Source: Halegenticoccus tardaugens
Lineage (GTDB): Archaea; Halobacteriota; Halobacteria; Halobacteriales; Haloferacaceae
Length of the DNA stretch: 64,000 bases
Assembly: GCF_004116405.1 (NCBI RefSeq)
Contig: NZ_SDIC01000003.1
Location: 310,001 to 374,000, forward strand
Reading direction: 5' to 3'
Shown: in pieces, positions 43,871 through 51,749 of the stretch
How positions within the stretch are numbered: the stretch's first letter is position 1
Layout: each line of letters opens with the position of its first letter
Notes under the pieces: model-generated
What the model was told of the DNA's origin: nothing
The model's database searches: none
The model's input: only the letters and a program-made list of their open reading frames with translations
Position numbers and translations under genes: made by a program

Positions 43871-44830
43871 ATGGCCGGTCTCCTGCCCTCCTCGCCTGAC
43901 GCGTCGGACGCGGGCAGCGGCGAACCGCGCGTCGTCGGGGTCGACAGCGACGCGGCGGACGACCTGCTGGCCGCGCTCTCGTCGCGAACCGCCCGGCGCG
44001 CCCTCGCCGAGCTCCACGAGGAGCCCGCCTCCCCCGCGGCGCTCGCGGAGCGGGTCGACACGTCGCTGCAGAACGTCCAGTATCACCTCGAAAAGCTGAC
44101 CGACGCGGGCCTCGTCGAGGTCGCGGACACCGTCTACTCCGAGAAGGGCCGCGAGATGAACGTCTACGCTCCCGCCGACCGCGCGCTCGTCGTCGTCGCC
44201 GGCCGCGAGGAGGAGACGACCGGGCTGAAAGCGACGCTCTCGCGCCTGCTCGGCGGCGTCGGCGTCCTCGGTCTCGCCAGCCTGCTCGTCGATCGCCTGC
44301 TGGGCGGCCCGACGGCCGACGCGACCGGACCGATCCCGTCGTTCGGGTCGCGGACGAGCGCGGGCGGTGACGGGGGCGACCCCCAGCTCGGACCCGACGG
44401 AGGCGGCGGACCCGCCACCGCCGACGAGACGACCGGAAGCGATCGGACGACGGCGCGGGACGACGCCGCGACCGACGAGGGCGCTGCGGACGACGCCGAC
44501 GCCGCTGACGCGTCGGCGACCGCCGGCGACGCGTCCGAAACCGAGGAGGCGGTCACCGCGACGACGACCGACGGGGGGACGGCCGACGGGGGGACGGCCG
44601 ACGGGGGAGCGCTCTCCGACGGCGGCGCGTCGACCGACGCGTCGGGCGGCGGAACGCCGACCCCCGAACCGGCCGAGTCCGCCGACGCCGTCACGGGGCT
44701 GTTCGACGCCGACCCGTCGGCCGTCGCCGACGCGCTCGCGGCGTCGCCCGGCCTGCTGTTCTTTCTCGGCGGACTGACGGTCGTGATCCTCCTCTTCGTG
44801 GCCTTCCGCCGCCGGGCCGCCGGTAAGTGA
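43871..44830 (+). CDS. Membrane-anchored winged-helix protein (ArsR-like HTH)
   Basis: A 319-residue protein. Residues about 30-100 form an HTH with SSRTARRALAELHEEPASP, LAERVDTSLQNVQYHLEKL as recognition region and a wing with VYSEKGREMNVY. A long disordered Asp/Gly/Thr/Ala linker (about 150-275) includes a tandem (Asp-Gly-Gly-Thr-Ala) repeat. A C-terminal membrane helix (about 290-312, LLFFLGGLTVVILLFVAF) anchors it. Membrane-tethered haloarchaeal HTH proteins of this design are common; target genes unknown. Divergent from the small membrane protein at 43637. Confidence 0.85.
   Translation: MAGLLPSSPDASDAGSGEPRVVGVDSDAADDLLAALSSRTARRALAELHEEPASPAALAERVDTSLQNVQYHLEKLTDAGLVEVADTVYSEKGREMNVYAPADRALVVVAGREEETTGLKATLSRLLGGVGVLGLASLLVDRLLGGPTADATGPIPSFGSRTSAGGDGGDPQLGPDGGGGPATADETTGSDRTTARDDAATDEGAADDADAADASATAGDASETEEAVTATTTDGGTADGGTADGGALSDGGASTDASGGGTPTPEPAESADAVTGLFDADPSAVADALAASPGLLFFLGGLTVVILLFVAFRRRAAGK
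44570..44606 (+). repeat. 15-nt tandem repeat inside the HTH gene
   Basis: GACGGGGGGACGGCC occurs at 44570-44584 and 44585-44599 with a partial third copy, encoding Asp-Gly-Gly-Thr-Ala units. The G6 runs are slip-prone. Confidence 0.7.
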
Positions 44831-45103
44831 AACGACTCTTTGAGCTTACCGAGCGTATTTGATACGTCACGCCGTATGCCCATTCGCGACGCCCGCTTCG
44901 GCCCTCCGCCCTCGAATCCCACCCCCGCATCCGACCCGTGCCGCCCCTCCGCGTCGACGGTGCGCGCCTCTGGCACCGTCCCAGCGCGTCGCACTCACGC
45001 CCGACGCCCCCTTCCCCGTCGTGTTGGCGGCCGTCGCGGGCGACGCGGCCTCTTTCGGCGCTCGCGGTTCTCACGATACGCGTCCCCTCGACAGCCGGTG
45101 GCG

Positions 45104-45619
45104 TCACCCGTCCGCGGGGAGCTCGAACCGTTCGAACACCTCCCCGCCGGGCGTGCAGAACCGCCCCCCGACGCCGCCTTCGATCTGCTCGATCTCGACG
45201 TGGGCCGCGCGGTAGCCGCGCGGTTCGGCGTGGCTTCCCGGGTTGACGAGCGGGATCGGTCCGGTCGCGTCGAACGCCGGACGGTGACTGTGCCCGAAGA
45301 CGACGACGTCGGCGTCGCGCTCCCGCCCGAAGAGCGACAGCGCCGTCGGACCGCCGTGGCGGGTGTGCGTCACCGCGAACCGGACGCCGCCGTACTCGAC
45401 CGTCCTGCTCTCCGGGACGCGCCGGCGCGTCGCGGCGTCGTCGTTGTTGCCGTACACCGCCCGCAGCGCCGCGGCCTCCTCGTAGAACGCGTCGAGGACC
45501 GTCTCGGTCGTGAAATCGCCGGCGTGTATCACGAGTTCGGCGTCCCGAACCGCGTCGAGGGTCCGTCCGGTGAGTCGGTGGCTTTCTTTCCCGTGGGTGT
45601 CCGAGACGACGGTGAGCAT
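45104..45619 (-). CDS. YfcE/MJ0936-type metallophosphoesterase
   Basis: A 171-residue phosphoesterase. The metal motifs are VVSDTHG at the N-terminus, VIHAGDFTTE, VYGNNDD, VTHTRHGGP, VVFGHSHRPA and VNPGSHAEPRG. This is the MJ0936/YfcE small phosphodiesterase order. It hydrolyses phosphodiesters in vitro; the natural substrate is unknown. The gene is divergent from the cation efflux gene, 102 bp away. The 273-bp gap between it and the HTH gene holds no convincing ORF. Confidence 0.9.
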   Translation of the reverse strand: MLTVVSDTHGKESHRLTGRTLDAVRDAELVIHAGDFTTETVLDAFYEEAAALRAVYGNNDDAATRRRVPESRTVEYGGVRFAVTHTRHGGPTALSLFGRERDADVVVFGHSHRPAFDATGPIPLVNPGSHAEPRGYRAAHVEIEQIEGGVGGRFCTPGGEVFERFELPADG

Positions 45620-45721
45620 CGTGCGACGGTACGCTGCCCTGCAATAAACCGCTCACTCATCCGGCACGGGACGCATCGCCCGGGCGGAAGGGCTATCCGC
45701 CGCGCTCGTGTGGGGGGCGAC

Positions 45722-46672
45722 ATGGCAGGCGCAAGCACGTCGGTCGTCCTCGCCGCGCTCTTCGCGAACGGCGCGATCGCGGTCCTGAAGTTCTTCGGGT
45801 TTCTCCTCACGGGCAGCCCCTCCATGCTCTCGGAGACGTACCACTCGATCTCCGACACCGGAAACCAGGTCTTCCTCCTTTTCGGCATTCGGTACAGCGG
45901 TCGAACCCCCTCGCCGTCGCACCCGTTCGGCTACGGCAAGGCGCAGTTCTTCTACAGCTTCCTCGTCTCCGTGCTGCTCTTCGGCGTCGCCGGCTGGGAG
46001 AGCCTCAAACACGGGTACGAGGCGCTCACGCACGGCGGCCACGGCGGGGGCGGCCAGCCGGTCGAGTTCCTCGGAATCGGTCCCTTCGATCCCATCTACG
46101 TGAACGTCGTCGTCCTCCTCGGCGCGATCGCCTTCGAGACCTACGCGTTCAAGAAGGCGGACGAGGAACTCCGCCGGCAGATCGCGGAGTACGGATGGAC
46201 CGGCCTCGTCGACGCCTTCCGGAAGACCAGCGACGTGACGACGCTCACGGCGTACACGGAGGACGCCATCGCGCTCGGCGGCGCGACGCTGGCGCTCGTC
46301 GGCATCCTGCTGTCGGAGTTCACGGGCAACGAGGCGTACGACGCGGCCGCCGCGGTCCTCATCGGGCTGTTGCTCATGGGATTCGCGGTCGCGCTCGCGT
46401 GGGAGAACAAGCGGCTCATCCTCGGCGAGAGCCTCCCGAGAACCGTCGAGCGCGACCTCCGGGACGTCATCGACGCCCACGAATCGGTCGACCACGTCGA
46501 CGCCTTCCGGACGATGTTCATCGGGGCGAATCAGGTGCTCGTCGCCGCCGAGGTGAGCTTCGACTCGGACCTCGTCACCGGCGACCTCGACGAGGACATC
46601 ACGGAGATCAAACGCAAGCTCCGCGAGGCGGACGACCGCGTGCGGATCGTCTACGTCGAACCCGAGATCTGA
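45722..46672 (+). CDS. Cation diffusion facilitator (CDF) transporter
   Basis: A 316-residue metal efflux protein with the CDF plan: helix 1 VLAALFANGAIAVLKFFGF, helix 2 TYHSISDTGNQVFL with the H-S-x-S-D metal site, then a His/Gly-rich loop HGGHGGGGQP, helix 5 DAIALGGATLALVGIL, and a C-terminal cytoplasmic domain with DVIDAHESVDHVDAFRT. It would export Zn, Mn or Fe in exchange for protons. It is one of the larger CDF forms. A triplet GATCT repeat straddles the stop codon. Confidence 0.93.
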   Translation: MAGASTSVVLAALFANGAIAVLKFFGFLLTGSPSMLSETYHSISDTGNQVFLLFGIRYSGRTPSPSHPFGYGKAQFFYSFLVSVLLFGVAGWESLKHGYEALTHGGHGGGGQPVEFLGIGPFDPIYVNVVVLLGAIAFETYAFKKADEELRRQIAEYGWTGLVDAFRKTSDVTTLTAYTEDAIALGGATLALVGILLSEFTGNEAYDAAAAVLIGLLLMGFAVALAWENKRLILGESLPRTVERDLRDVIDAHESVDHVDAFRTMFIGANQVLVAAEVSFDSDLVTGDLDEDITEIKRKLREADDRVRIVYVEPEI

Positions 46673-46696
46673 TCTGATCTGCGTCGCCGGCCTCGA

Positions 46697-47677
46697 CTAC
46701 GACTCGTCGAGCGCGAGCGACGCCAGGAGCGCCTCCAGCTGAACCTTCTCGTTCGCTCCTTCGGTGATCCGGTAGTCGGCCTCGCCGATGCGCTCCATCA
46801 GTCGGACGGTCGCCCGATCGTCGAGGTCGAACTCCCACGCGGAGCGGTGAAGCTGGTCGACGATGTCGCCGCCGGCCATCCCGGTGTCGGTCAGGAGGCG
46901 GTCGAGTTGCGACCGCGCCCGCGCGAAGTCGCCGTCGATGGCCGCGGTCACCATCGATTCGATCTCCTCGGGGCGGGCGGTGCTCGTGATCGTGTAGACG
47001 GCCTCGGCGTCGACGACGTCGCCGGTGGTCGCGGCGGCCTGCAGGGAGTTGATCGCGCGGCGCATGTCGCCGTCGGCGGCGTACACCAGCGCGTCGAGCC
47101 CCTCGTCGGTCATCTCGATCCCCTCCGCGTCGGCGATCTCGCGGACCTGCGCTTCGACCGCCGCGTCCGACAGCGGCGAGAAACGGAACACGGCACAGCG
47201 CGACTGGATCGGGTCGATGATCTTCGAGGAGTAGTTACACGAGAGGATGAAGCGGGTGTTGTCGGAGAACTGCTCCATCGTCCGGCGAAGCGCCGACTGG
47301 GCGTCGCTCGTGAGCGAATCCGCCTCGTCGAGGAAGATGATCCGGTAGTCGAAGCCGCCGAACGACGAGCGCGCGAAGTTCTTGATGCGATCGCGCACCA
47401 CGTCGATGCCGCGCTCGTCGGAGGCGTTGAGTTCGAGGAAGTTCCCGCGCCAGTCGTCGCCGTACACCTCGCGCGCGATGGCGCTTGCGCAGGTCGTCTT
47501 CCCGACGCCGGCCGGCCCCGCAAAGAGGAGGTGCGGCAGGTCGCGCTGTGCGATGTAGCTTTCCAGCCGCTCGACGATATCCTCCTGTCCGTGCACGTCG
47601 TCGAGGGTCTGCGGCCGGTACTTCTCGATCCAGATCTCCCGCCCCGGCGACGACCCCTCCGCGTCGGCCTCGCTCAT
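46697..47677 (-). CDS. rfcS: Replication factor C small subunit
   Basis: A 326-residue AAA+ clamp-loader subunit. It has [17 protein letters not shown], Walker [17 protein letters not shown] box [19 protein letters not shown] with Walker B, the arginine finger region [16 protein letters not shown] and a C-terminal collar domain. With the large subunit it loads PCNA. Haloarchaea can encode more than one small subunit, so this may be rfcA. It is divergent from samp2; this neighbour pair also occurs in Haloferax volcanii (rfcA and HVO_0202), from memory. Confidence 0.95.
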   Translation of the reverse strand: MSEADAEGSSPGREIWIEKYRPQTLDDVHGQEDIVERLESYIAQRDLPHLLFAGPAGVGKTTCASAIAREVYGDDWRGNFLELNASDERGIDVVRDRIKNFARSSFGGFDYRIIFLDEADSLTSDAQSALRRTMEQFSDNTRFILSCNYSSKIIDPIQSRCAVFRFSPLSDAAVEAQVREIADAEGIEMTDEGLDALVYAADGDMRRAINSLQAAATTGDVVDAEAVYTITSTARPEEIESMVTAAIDGDFARARSQLDRLLTDTGMAGGDIVDQLHRSAWEFDLDDRATVRLMERIGEADYRITEGANEKVQLEALLASLALDES

Positions 47678-47777
47678 GGGCCATGTAGGGCGCGGTCGAC
47701 TGATAAAGTCCCCGAGATGCGTCGTCCGACGGCCGCCGAGGACAACGCTGAAACCGCTCCCCGCCGGACGGTCCGGT

Positions 47778-47978
47778 ATGGACGTCACGGTCGAGGTCGT
47801 CGGCGAGGAGACGAGGGAGGTCAGCGTCGCCGCCGGCGCGACCTACGCCGAGCTGCTCTCCCCCTTCGACCTTAGCCCGCACGAGGTGAGCGTGCTCGTC
47901 GACGGTCGACCCGTCCCCGAGGATCAACCGATCGAGGCGAACCGCGTGAAGGTGCTCCGGCTCATAAAGGGCGGGTGA
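47778..47978 (+). CDS. samp2: Small archaeal modifier protein SAMP2 (ubiquitin-like)
   Basis: A 66-residue beta-grasp protein ending in the diglycine KVLRLIKGG. The start [11 protein letters not shown] and [19 protein letters not shown] closely resemble Haloferax SAMP2. SAMPs are activated by the E1-like UbaA and attached to lysines, or donate sulfur for tRNA thiolation (SAMP2 does the latter for tRNA wobble U34). Its stop codon overlaps the frame of the downstream GNAT gene, with 14 bp between stop and start, so the pair is one transcript. Confidence 0.93.
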   Translation: MDVTVEVVGEETREVSVAAGATYAELLSPFDLSPHEVSVLVDGRPVPEDQPIEANRVKVLRLIKGG

Positions 47979-47980
47979 TC

Positions 47981-47988
47981 GGAGGTGA
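47981..47988 (+). promoter_or_regulatory. Shine-Dalgarno site for the GNAT gene after samp2
   Basis: GGAGGTGA lies 4 nt upstream of GTG 47993 and overlaps the region just after the samp2 stop (47976-47978). It decides the start in favour of 47993 over the longer frame at 47975. Confidence 0.75.
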
Positions 47989-47992
47989 GGCC

Positions 47993-48394
47993 GTGAGCGA
48001 CGGGTCGCCCGTCGACGACCCGCCCCCCGCGATCCGCGAGGCCGACGCCGACGACCTCCTCACCGTGATGCGGATCCTCGACGGCGCGTTGCTGGAGGCC
48101 GACGCGGAGACGGTCCGGGGGCGCGTCGCCGACGGAGCGGTGATGCTCGCCGAGACGGACGGACACGCCGTCGGGACGCTCGTGCTCGACGGGACGCACG
48201 TCGAGGCGGTCGCCGTCCGATCCTCCCGTCGGGGCCGCGGGATCGGAACGGCGCTCGTCGAGGCGGCCGCCGATCGCGCGGACGAACTGACCGTCGACTT
48301 CGACCCGCGCGTCCGCCCGTTCTACGAGTCGCTGGGCTTCGACGTCGAACGGCGGGCCGGGCGGCTGTACGGTCGGCTGCGTCGCGGGCGCTGA
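47993..48394 (+). CDS. GNAT family N-acetyltransferase coupled to samp2
   Basis: A 133-residue GNAT domain. The acetyl-CoA loop is VRSSRRGRGIGTALVEAAADRA, preceded by VGTLVLDGTHVEAVAV. The C-terminus FYESLGFDVERRAGRLYGRL is the usual strand. It lacks a clear substrate signature. It follows samp2 with a strong Shine-Dalgarno, one of very few here, indicating translation in an operon. It might acetylate a small molecule or protein; a link to SAMP biology is guilt by position. Confidence 0.88.
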   Translation: MSDGSPVDDPPPAIREADADDLLTVMRILDGALLEADAETVRGRVADGAVMLAETDGHAVGTLVLDGTHVEAVAVRSSRRGRGIGTALVEAAADRADELTVDFDPRVRPFYESLGFDVERRAGRLYGRLRRGR

Positions 48395-48395
48395 G

Positions 48396-48884
48396 TCAGC
48401 CGAAGTCCGTCGGTGCTCCCGAGTCTACCGAACCGGATCCGATTCTCGCCCGCATGCACGTCGCCGACGCCGGGCAGAGCGACGCGAACTGCGCCGTGCT
48501 CCGGATCGGCTCGGGCGCGGCGTCGCGCTCGATCCGCTCGAAGCCGAGGCGTTCGAAGAAGTCCGTGGCCGTCGTCGCGAGGTGGAACAGTGTCTCGACG
48601 TCCCGCGACCTCGCATACTCTCGGAGCACTTCGCACATCTCCCGGCCGTACCCCGACCCTCGCCGCCGTTGGTCGACGGCGACGGAGCGGAGCAGCGCGT
48701 CCGAGCCGTACCGTTCGAGGCCGCCGACGGCGACGACGCGGCGTTCGGGACCGGCCGTACCGACGAACAGTTCGACGCCCGCGTCACGCGCGTCGTCCGT
48801 CGGGAGATCGTTCCGTTCGAGGAGCGAGACGGCGGCCTCCAGATCCGACCCCGTCGCCCGACGAACCGTCATCGTCGCTCCCAT
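48396..48884 (-). CDS. arsN2: ArsN2-like N-acetyltransferase
   Basis: A 162-residue GNAT protein. The N-terminal ATGSDLEAAVSLLERNDLP and acetyl-CoA loop VAVDQRRRGSGYGREMCEVL are followed by FHLATTATDFFERLGFERIERD and PIRSTAQFASLCPASATCM. The final FASLCPASAxCM is the signature of the ArsN2 arsenic-resistance family. ArsN acetylates arsinothricin-type compounds; activity here is inferred. No arsR, arsC or arsB gene adjoins it. ATG 48884 is chosen; 48872 is possible. It converges on the coupled GNAT gene, which is from a different subfamily. Confidence 0.85.
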   Translation of the reverse strand: MGATMTVRRATGSDLEAAVSLLERNDLPTDDARDAGVELFVGTAGPERRVVAVGGLERYGSDALLRSVAVDQRRRGSGYGREMCEVLREYARSRDVETLFHLATTATDFFERLGFERIERDAAPEPIRSTAQFASLCPASATCMRARIGSGSVDSGAPTDFG

Positions 48885-48899
48885 ACGCTCCTCGGTCCC

Positions 48900-50273
48900 T
48901 CAGAGCGCCGAGGCGACGAGCGCGCGCCCGTCGGCCAGCAGTTCGCCGACGCGCTCCTCGCTCGTCGCCTCGGCGTAGACGCGCATCTTCGGCTCGGTGC
49001 CGGACGGACGGACGAGCAGCCACGACCCGTCGTCGAGGAGGAGTTTGAACCCGTCGAGCGTGACGACTTTCGCCACCTCGCGGCCGGCGACCGTCTCGGG
49101 AATCGCGGATTCGAGGGCCGAGAGCACGCGCCCCTTCTCGTCGTCGGGGCAGTCGAGGCTGATCTTGTCGGCGGCGATCCCGCCGAACTCGTCCGTCAGG
49201 CGGTCGACGCGCGCGTCGAGCGGTTCCTCGTCGGCCGCCGCGGCGGCGACGAGCGACATCAGGACGCCGTCCTTCTCGCGGATGTGGCCGCGGACGCTGA
49301 AGCCGCCGGACTCCTCACCGCCGACGAGCGCGTCGTGCTCGCCCATCGCCTTTGCGATCCACTTGAAGCCGACGGGGGTCTCTATCACGTCCTCGCCGTG
49401 GGCCTCGGCGATGCGATCGACGAGGAAAGTCGTCGGGACGCTCCGCACCGCGGGGCCGGCGTCGGATTCGAGGAGGTAGTCGTAGACGGCGGCGAAAAAG
49501 AGGTTCTCGTCGAGGTAGCCCCGGCCGGGCGTGACGACCGCGAGGCGGTCGGCGTCGCCGTCGTTCGCCACGCCGAGGTCGGCGTCGTGCTCGCGGACCG
49601 ATTCCACGAGACCGGTCAGGTGCTCGGGGCTCGGCTCCGGAGACTCCCCGCCGAAGGTGGGGTCGCGGTTCGTCCGCCGGGGGATCACCTCGGCACCCGC
49701 GGATTCGAGCAGCGCGTCGGTGACGCCGCGGCCGCTGCCGTGCATCGCGTCGTAGACGACGGTGACCCCCGAGAGGTCCGCGTCGACGAGGTCGCGGACG
49801 TGGGCGGCGTGGTCCGAGACGAGGTCGACGCGCTCGACGGAGCCGCGTTCGTCGGCCGGCAGGAGCGCCGGCTCGCGGAGGTTGGCCTCGATCCGCTCCG
49901 TCACGTCGGGCAGCGCCGGCGCGCCGTCCTCGGGGATGAACTTCACGCCGTTGTACTCCGGCGGGTTGTGCGAGGCCGTGACCATCAGCGCGCCGGAAAG
50001 CCCGCGGGAGACGATGCCCCAGGCGACGACCGGCGTCGGGCGGTCGCGCTCGGGGAGCAGCACGTCGAAGCCGTTGCCCGCGAGCACCTCGGCGAGACTC
50101 TCCGCGAACCCTTCCGACGTCTCCCGGGCGTCGTACCCGACGAGCACGGGGGCGTCGTGTCCCTCCTCGCGGAGGTAGTCCGCGACCGCCTGTCCGACGG
50201 TCCGCACGCGGTCGTCCGTGAAGGTGTCGAGCGTCGCGCGCCACCCGTCCGTGCCGAAGGAAATCGCGTCCAT
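48900..50273 (-). CDS. Phosphohexomutase (phosphoglucosamine/phosphomannomutase type)
   Basis: A 457-residue alpha-D-phosphohexomutase. The phosphoserine loop is VTASHNPPEYNG (about 97-108), the magnesium loop is DGDADR, the sugar loop is GGEESGGFSV and the phosphate loop is RPSGTEPKMR near the C-terminus. All four domains are intact. It interconverts hexose 1- and 6-phosphates, supplying nucleotide sugars; the substrate could be glucosamine, glucose or mannose phosphate. Divergent from the FMN reductase gene. Confidence 0.93.
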   Translation of the reverse strand: MDAISFGTDGWRATLDTFTDDRVRTVGQAVADYLREEGHDAPVLVGYDARETSEGFAESLAEVLAGNGFDVLLPERDRPTPVVAWGIVSRGLSGALMVTASHNPPEYNGVKFIPEDGAPALPDVTERIEANLREPALLPADERGSVERVDLVSDHAAHVRDLVDADLSGVTVVYDAMHGSGRGVTDALLESAGAEVIPRRTNRDPTFGGESPEPSPEHLTGLVESVREHDADLGVANDGDADRLAVVTPGRGYLDENLFFAAVYDYLLESDAGPAVRSVPTTFLVDRIAEAHGEDVIETPVGFKWIAKAMGEHDALVGGEESGGFSVRGHIREKDGVLMSLVAAAAADEEPLDARVDRLTDEFGGIAADKISLDCPDDEKGRVLSALESAIPETVAGREVAKVVTLDGFKLLLDDGSWLLVRPSGTEPKMRVYAEATSEERVGELLADGRALVASAL

Positions 50274-50394
50274 ACGGGATCACTCCCGCCAGCCCGTAAA
50301 AAAACCACCCCCCGACGGTCGCGTCCCGCCCCCCGGTCGGGAGGCACCGGCCGGTCTCGCGTCGCTTTTATCCCTGCGCGCCCGACGTTCGGCA

Positions 50395-50988
50395 ATGACA
50401 ACCGTCGTCGCCGTCTGCGGCAGCCGCCGCGACGGAAGCTACACCCGAGCCGCCCTCAGGTACGCACTCGACGCCGCCGCGGAGGCGGGCGCCGACACCG
50501 ACTTCATCGACCTCGGTGCGGTGGACCTCCCGCTGTACCACCCCGATATCGACGAACAGGGCGACTCGCCCGAGCTCATGCGGCGGATGCGCGAGGCCGA
50601 CGGCGTCGTCGTCGGCTCGCCCGTCTACCACGGCTCGTACTCCTCGACGTTCAAGAACTTCCACGACTACTGTTCGTTCGACGAGTACGAGAACACCGTC
50701 GCGGGTCTGCTCGCCGTCGCCGGCGGCGGTTCCTACGGCAGCACCCTCGACCACATGCGCATCACGATCCGCGGGGTCCACGGCCTCGTGGTACCCCACC
50801 AGGTCGGCATCCGCAGCGCGTACGAGAAGTTCGAGGAGATCCCGTCGACCGACCGAAACGGCGACGGAGTCGAGTACGAGTTCGTCGACGAACCCCTGCG
50901 AGAGCGCACCGAAAAGCTGGGCCGGAAGGTCGCAGAGCACGCCGCGCTCCTCCGCGGGAAGGAAGCGGCGGTCGAGGCCGACGACTGA
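50395..50988 (+). CDS. NADPH-dependent FMN reductase-like flavoprotein
   Basis: A 197-residue flavodoxin-fold protein. It opens TTVVAVCGSRRDGSYTRAALR with the FMN phosphate loop, followed by GSPVYHGSYSSTFKNF and LAVAGGGSYGSTLDHMR. This is the NADPH_dep_FMN_reductase (SsuE/azoreductase-like) family. It would reduce FMN, quinones or related electron acceptors. It is divergent from the phosphohexomutase gene and convergent with the GIY-YIG gene. Confidence 0.9.
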   Translation: MTTVVAVCGSRRDGSYTRAALRYALDAAAEAGADTDFIDLGAVDLPLYHPDIDEQGDSPELMRRMREADGVVVGSPVYHGSYSSTFKNFHDYCSFDEYENTVAGLLAVAGGGSYGSTLDHMRITIRGVHGLVVPHQVGIRSAYEKFEEIPSTDRNGDGVEYEFVDEPLRERTEKLGRKVAEHAALLRGKEAAVEADD

Positions 50989-51079
50989 TCGATCGGTCGA
51001 AGCCGACGGTCGAATCGCGCTCCGCCGACCCCGGCGCTCTCGCGCCCCGTCGCCGGCGACGCGTTCATCGGCGATGCGC

Positions 51080-51358
51080 TCACCGGTCGCCGACCAGCCG
51101 CTCTTTCTCCCGGCGCGAGAGCGCCTTGATCTCGTACTCGCGGCTCATCGCCGCCGACTTCGAGCGGTACGACTCGACGTGGATCAACTCGACCGGCGTG
51201 CGACCGCGGGTGTACTTCGCCCCCGCGCCGGCGTTGTGCGCTTCGACCCGCCGGTCAGGGTCGGTCGTGTAGCCGGTGTAGTAGCTGCCGTCGGCGCACT
51301 CGACGATGTAGACGTGGTGCACGGTCCGTCTACCCGAGGCGTGCGGTCCGCCGTGCAT
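51080..51358 (-). CDS. GIY-YIG domain nuclease-like protein (UPF0213 type)
   Basis: A 92-residue single GIY-YIG domain. VYIVECADGSYYTGYTTDP has the two tyrosines and glycine, RRVEAHNAGAGAKYTRGR the Arg/His/Tyr region, and SREYEIKALSRREKERLV the catalytic Glu and C-terminal Lys. It resembles the YhbQ/UPF0213 group. Role is likely DNA repair or nucleic-acid processing. The start could be ATG 51358 or a GTG at 51322, as the N-terminal 12 residues are outside the domain. Confidence 0.88.
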   Translation of the reverse strand: MHGGPHASGRRTVHHVYIVECADGSYYTGYTTDPDRRVEAHNAGAGAKYTRGRTPVELIHVESYRSKSAAMSREYEIKALSRREKERLVGDR

Positions 51359-51436
51359 AAGGGTCGCGGTCGCTCCGCGGGGACGGCCGAGAGAACAGCT
51401 TCGCGTGGTGGTATTGTCGCGGTACCCAGTCAGCGG

Positions 51437-51586
51437 TCAGACGTTGCGGGTCCGTTGTCGGGCGGCCTCGGCGATTCCCGCGTTCGCAGAACAGTTTGGA
51501 CAGGCGTGAATACGCCCGGATTCGTCCGCGAACACGCGAGCGAAGCGCTCGGACACGTGCGACCCGCAGTGGTCGCAACTTGGCAT
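51437..51586 (-). CDS. Small zinc-ribbon protein (probably DUF7563 type)
   Basis: A 49-residue protein, ATG 51586. Two CxxC pairs, MPSCDHCGSHV and HACPNCSANAG, should bind one zinc. The layout SHVSERFARVFADESG between them matches a haloarchaeal small zinc-ribbon family. No function is known. It lies between larB and the GIY-YIG gene on the same strand, with about 100 bp to the palindrome at 51684-51712. Confidence 0.8.
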   Translation of the reverse strand: MPSCDHCGSHVSERFARVFADESGRIHACPNCSANAGIAEAARQRTRNV

Positions 51587-51683
51587 GGTTTTCCGGCATC
51601 CACCACTGCCGGTGCTATGTGGTATGTGTTCCAGCACCAAATACTTCTTCCCTCGCGCGCACTCACGGGAACCGATAATCGAA

Positions 51684-51712
51684 AGAATCTTTTCGTAAAC
51701 GAAAACGATTCT
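51684..51712. repeat. 29-bp near-perfect palindrome (candidate operator)
   Basis: The left arm AGAATC-TTTTCGT (51684-51696) and right arm ACGAAAA-C-GATTCT (51699-51712) are complementary apart from one inserted C, with AA between. The inner 7+7 bp are perfect. It lies 38 bp past the larB stop and about 98 bp upstream of the small zinc-ribbon gene, both on the minus strand. The AT content is far above the local background. Confidence 0.65.
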
Positions 51713-51749
51713 CGCGGTGTCGCTCGAACCACCCGCAGTACCGCCGGAA

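Noticed and set aside
46667-46681. GATCT repeated three times at the CDF gene stop codon
   Set aside because: Short tandem duplication at a gene end with no further signal.
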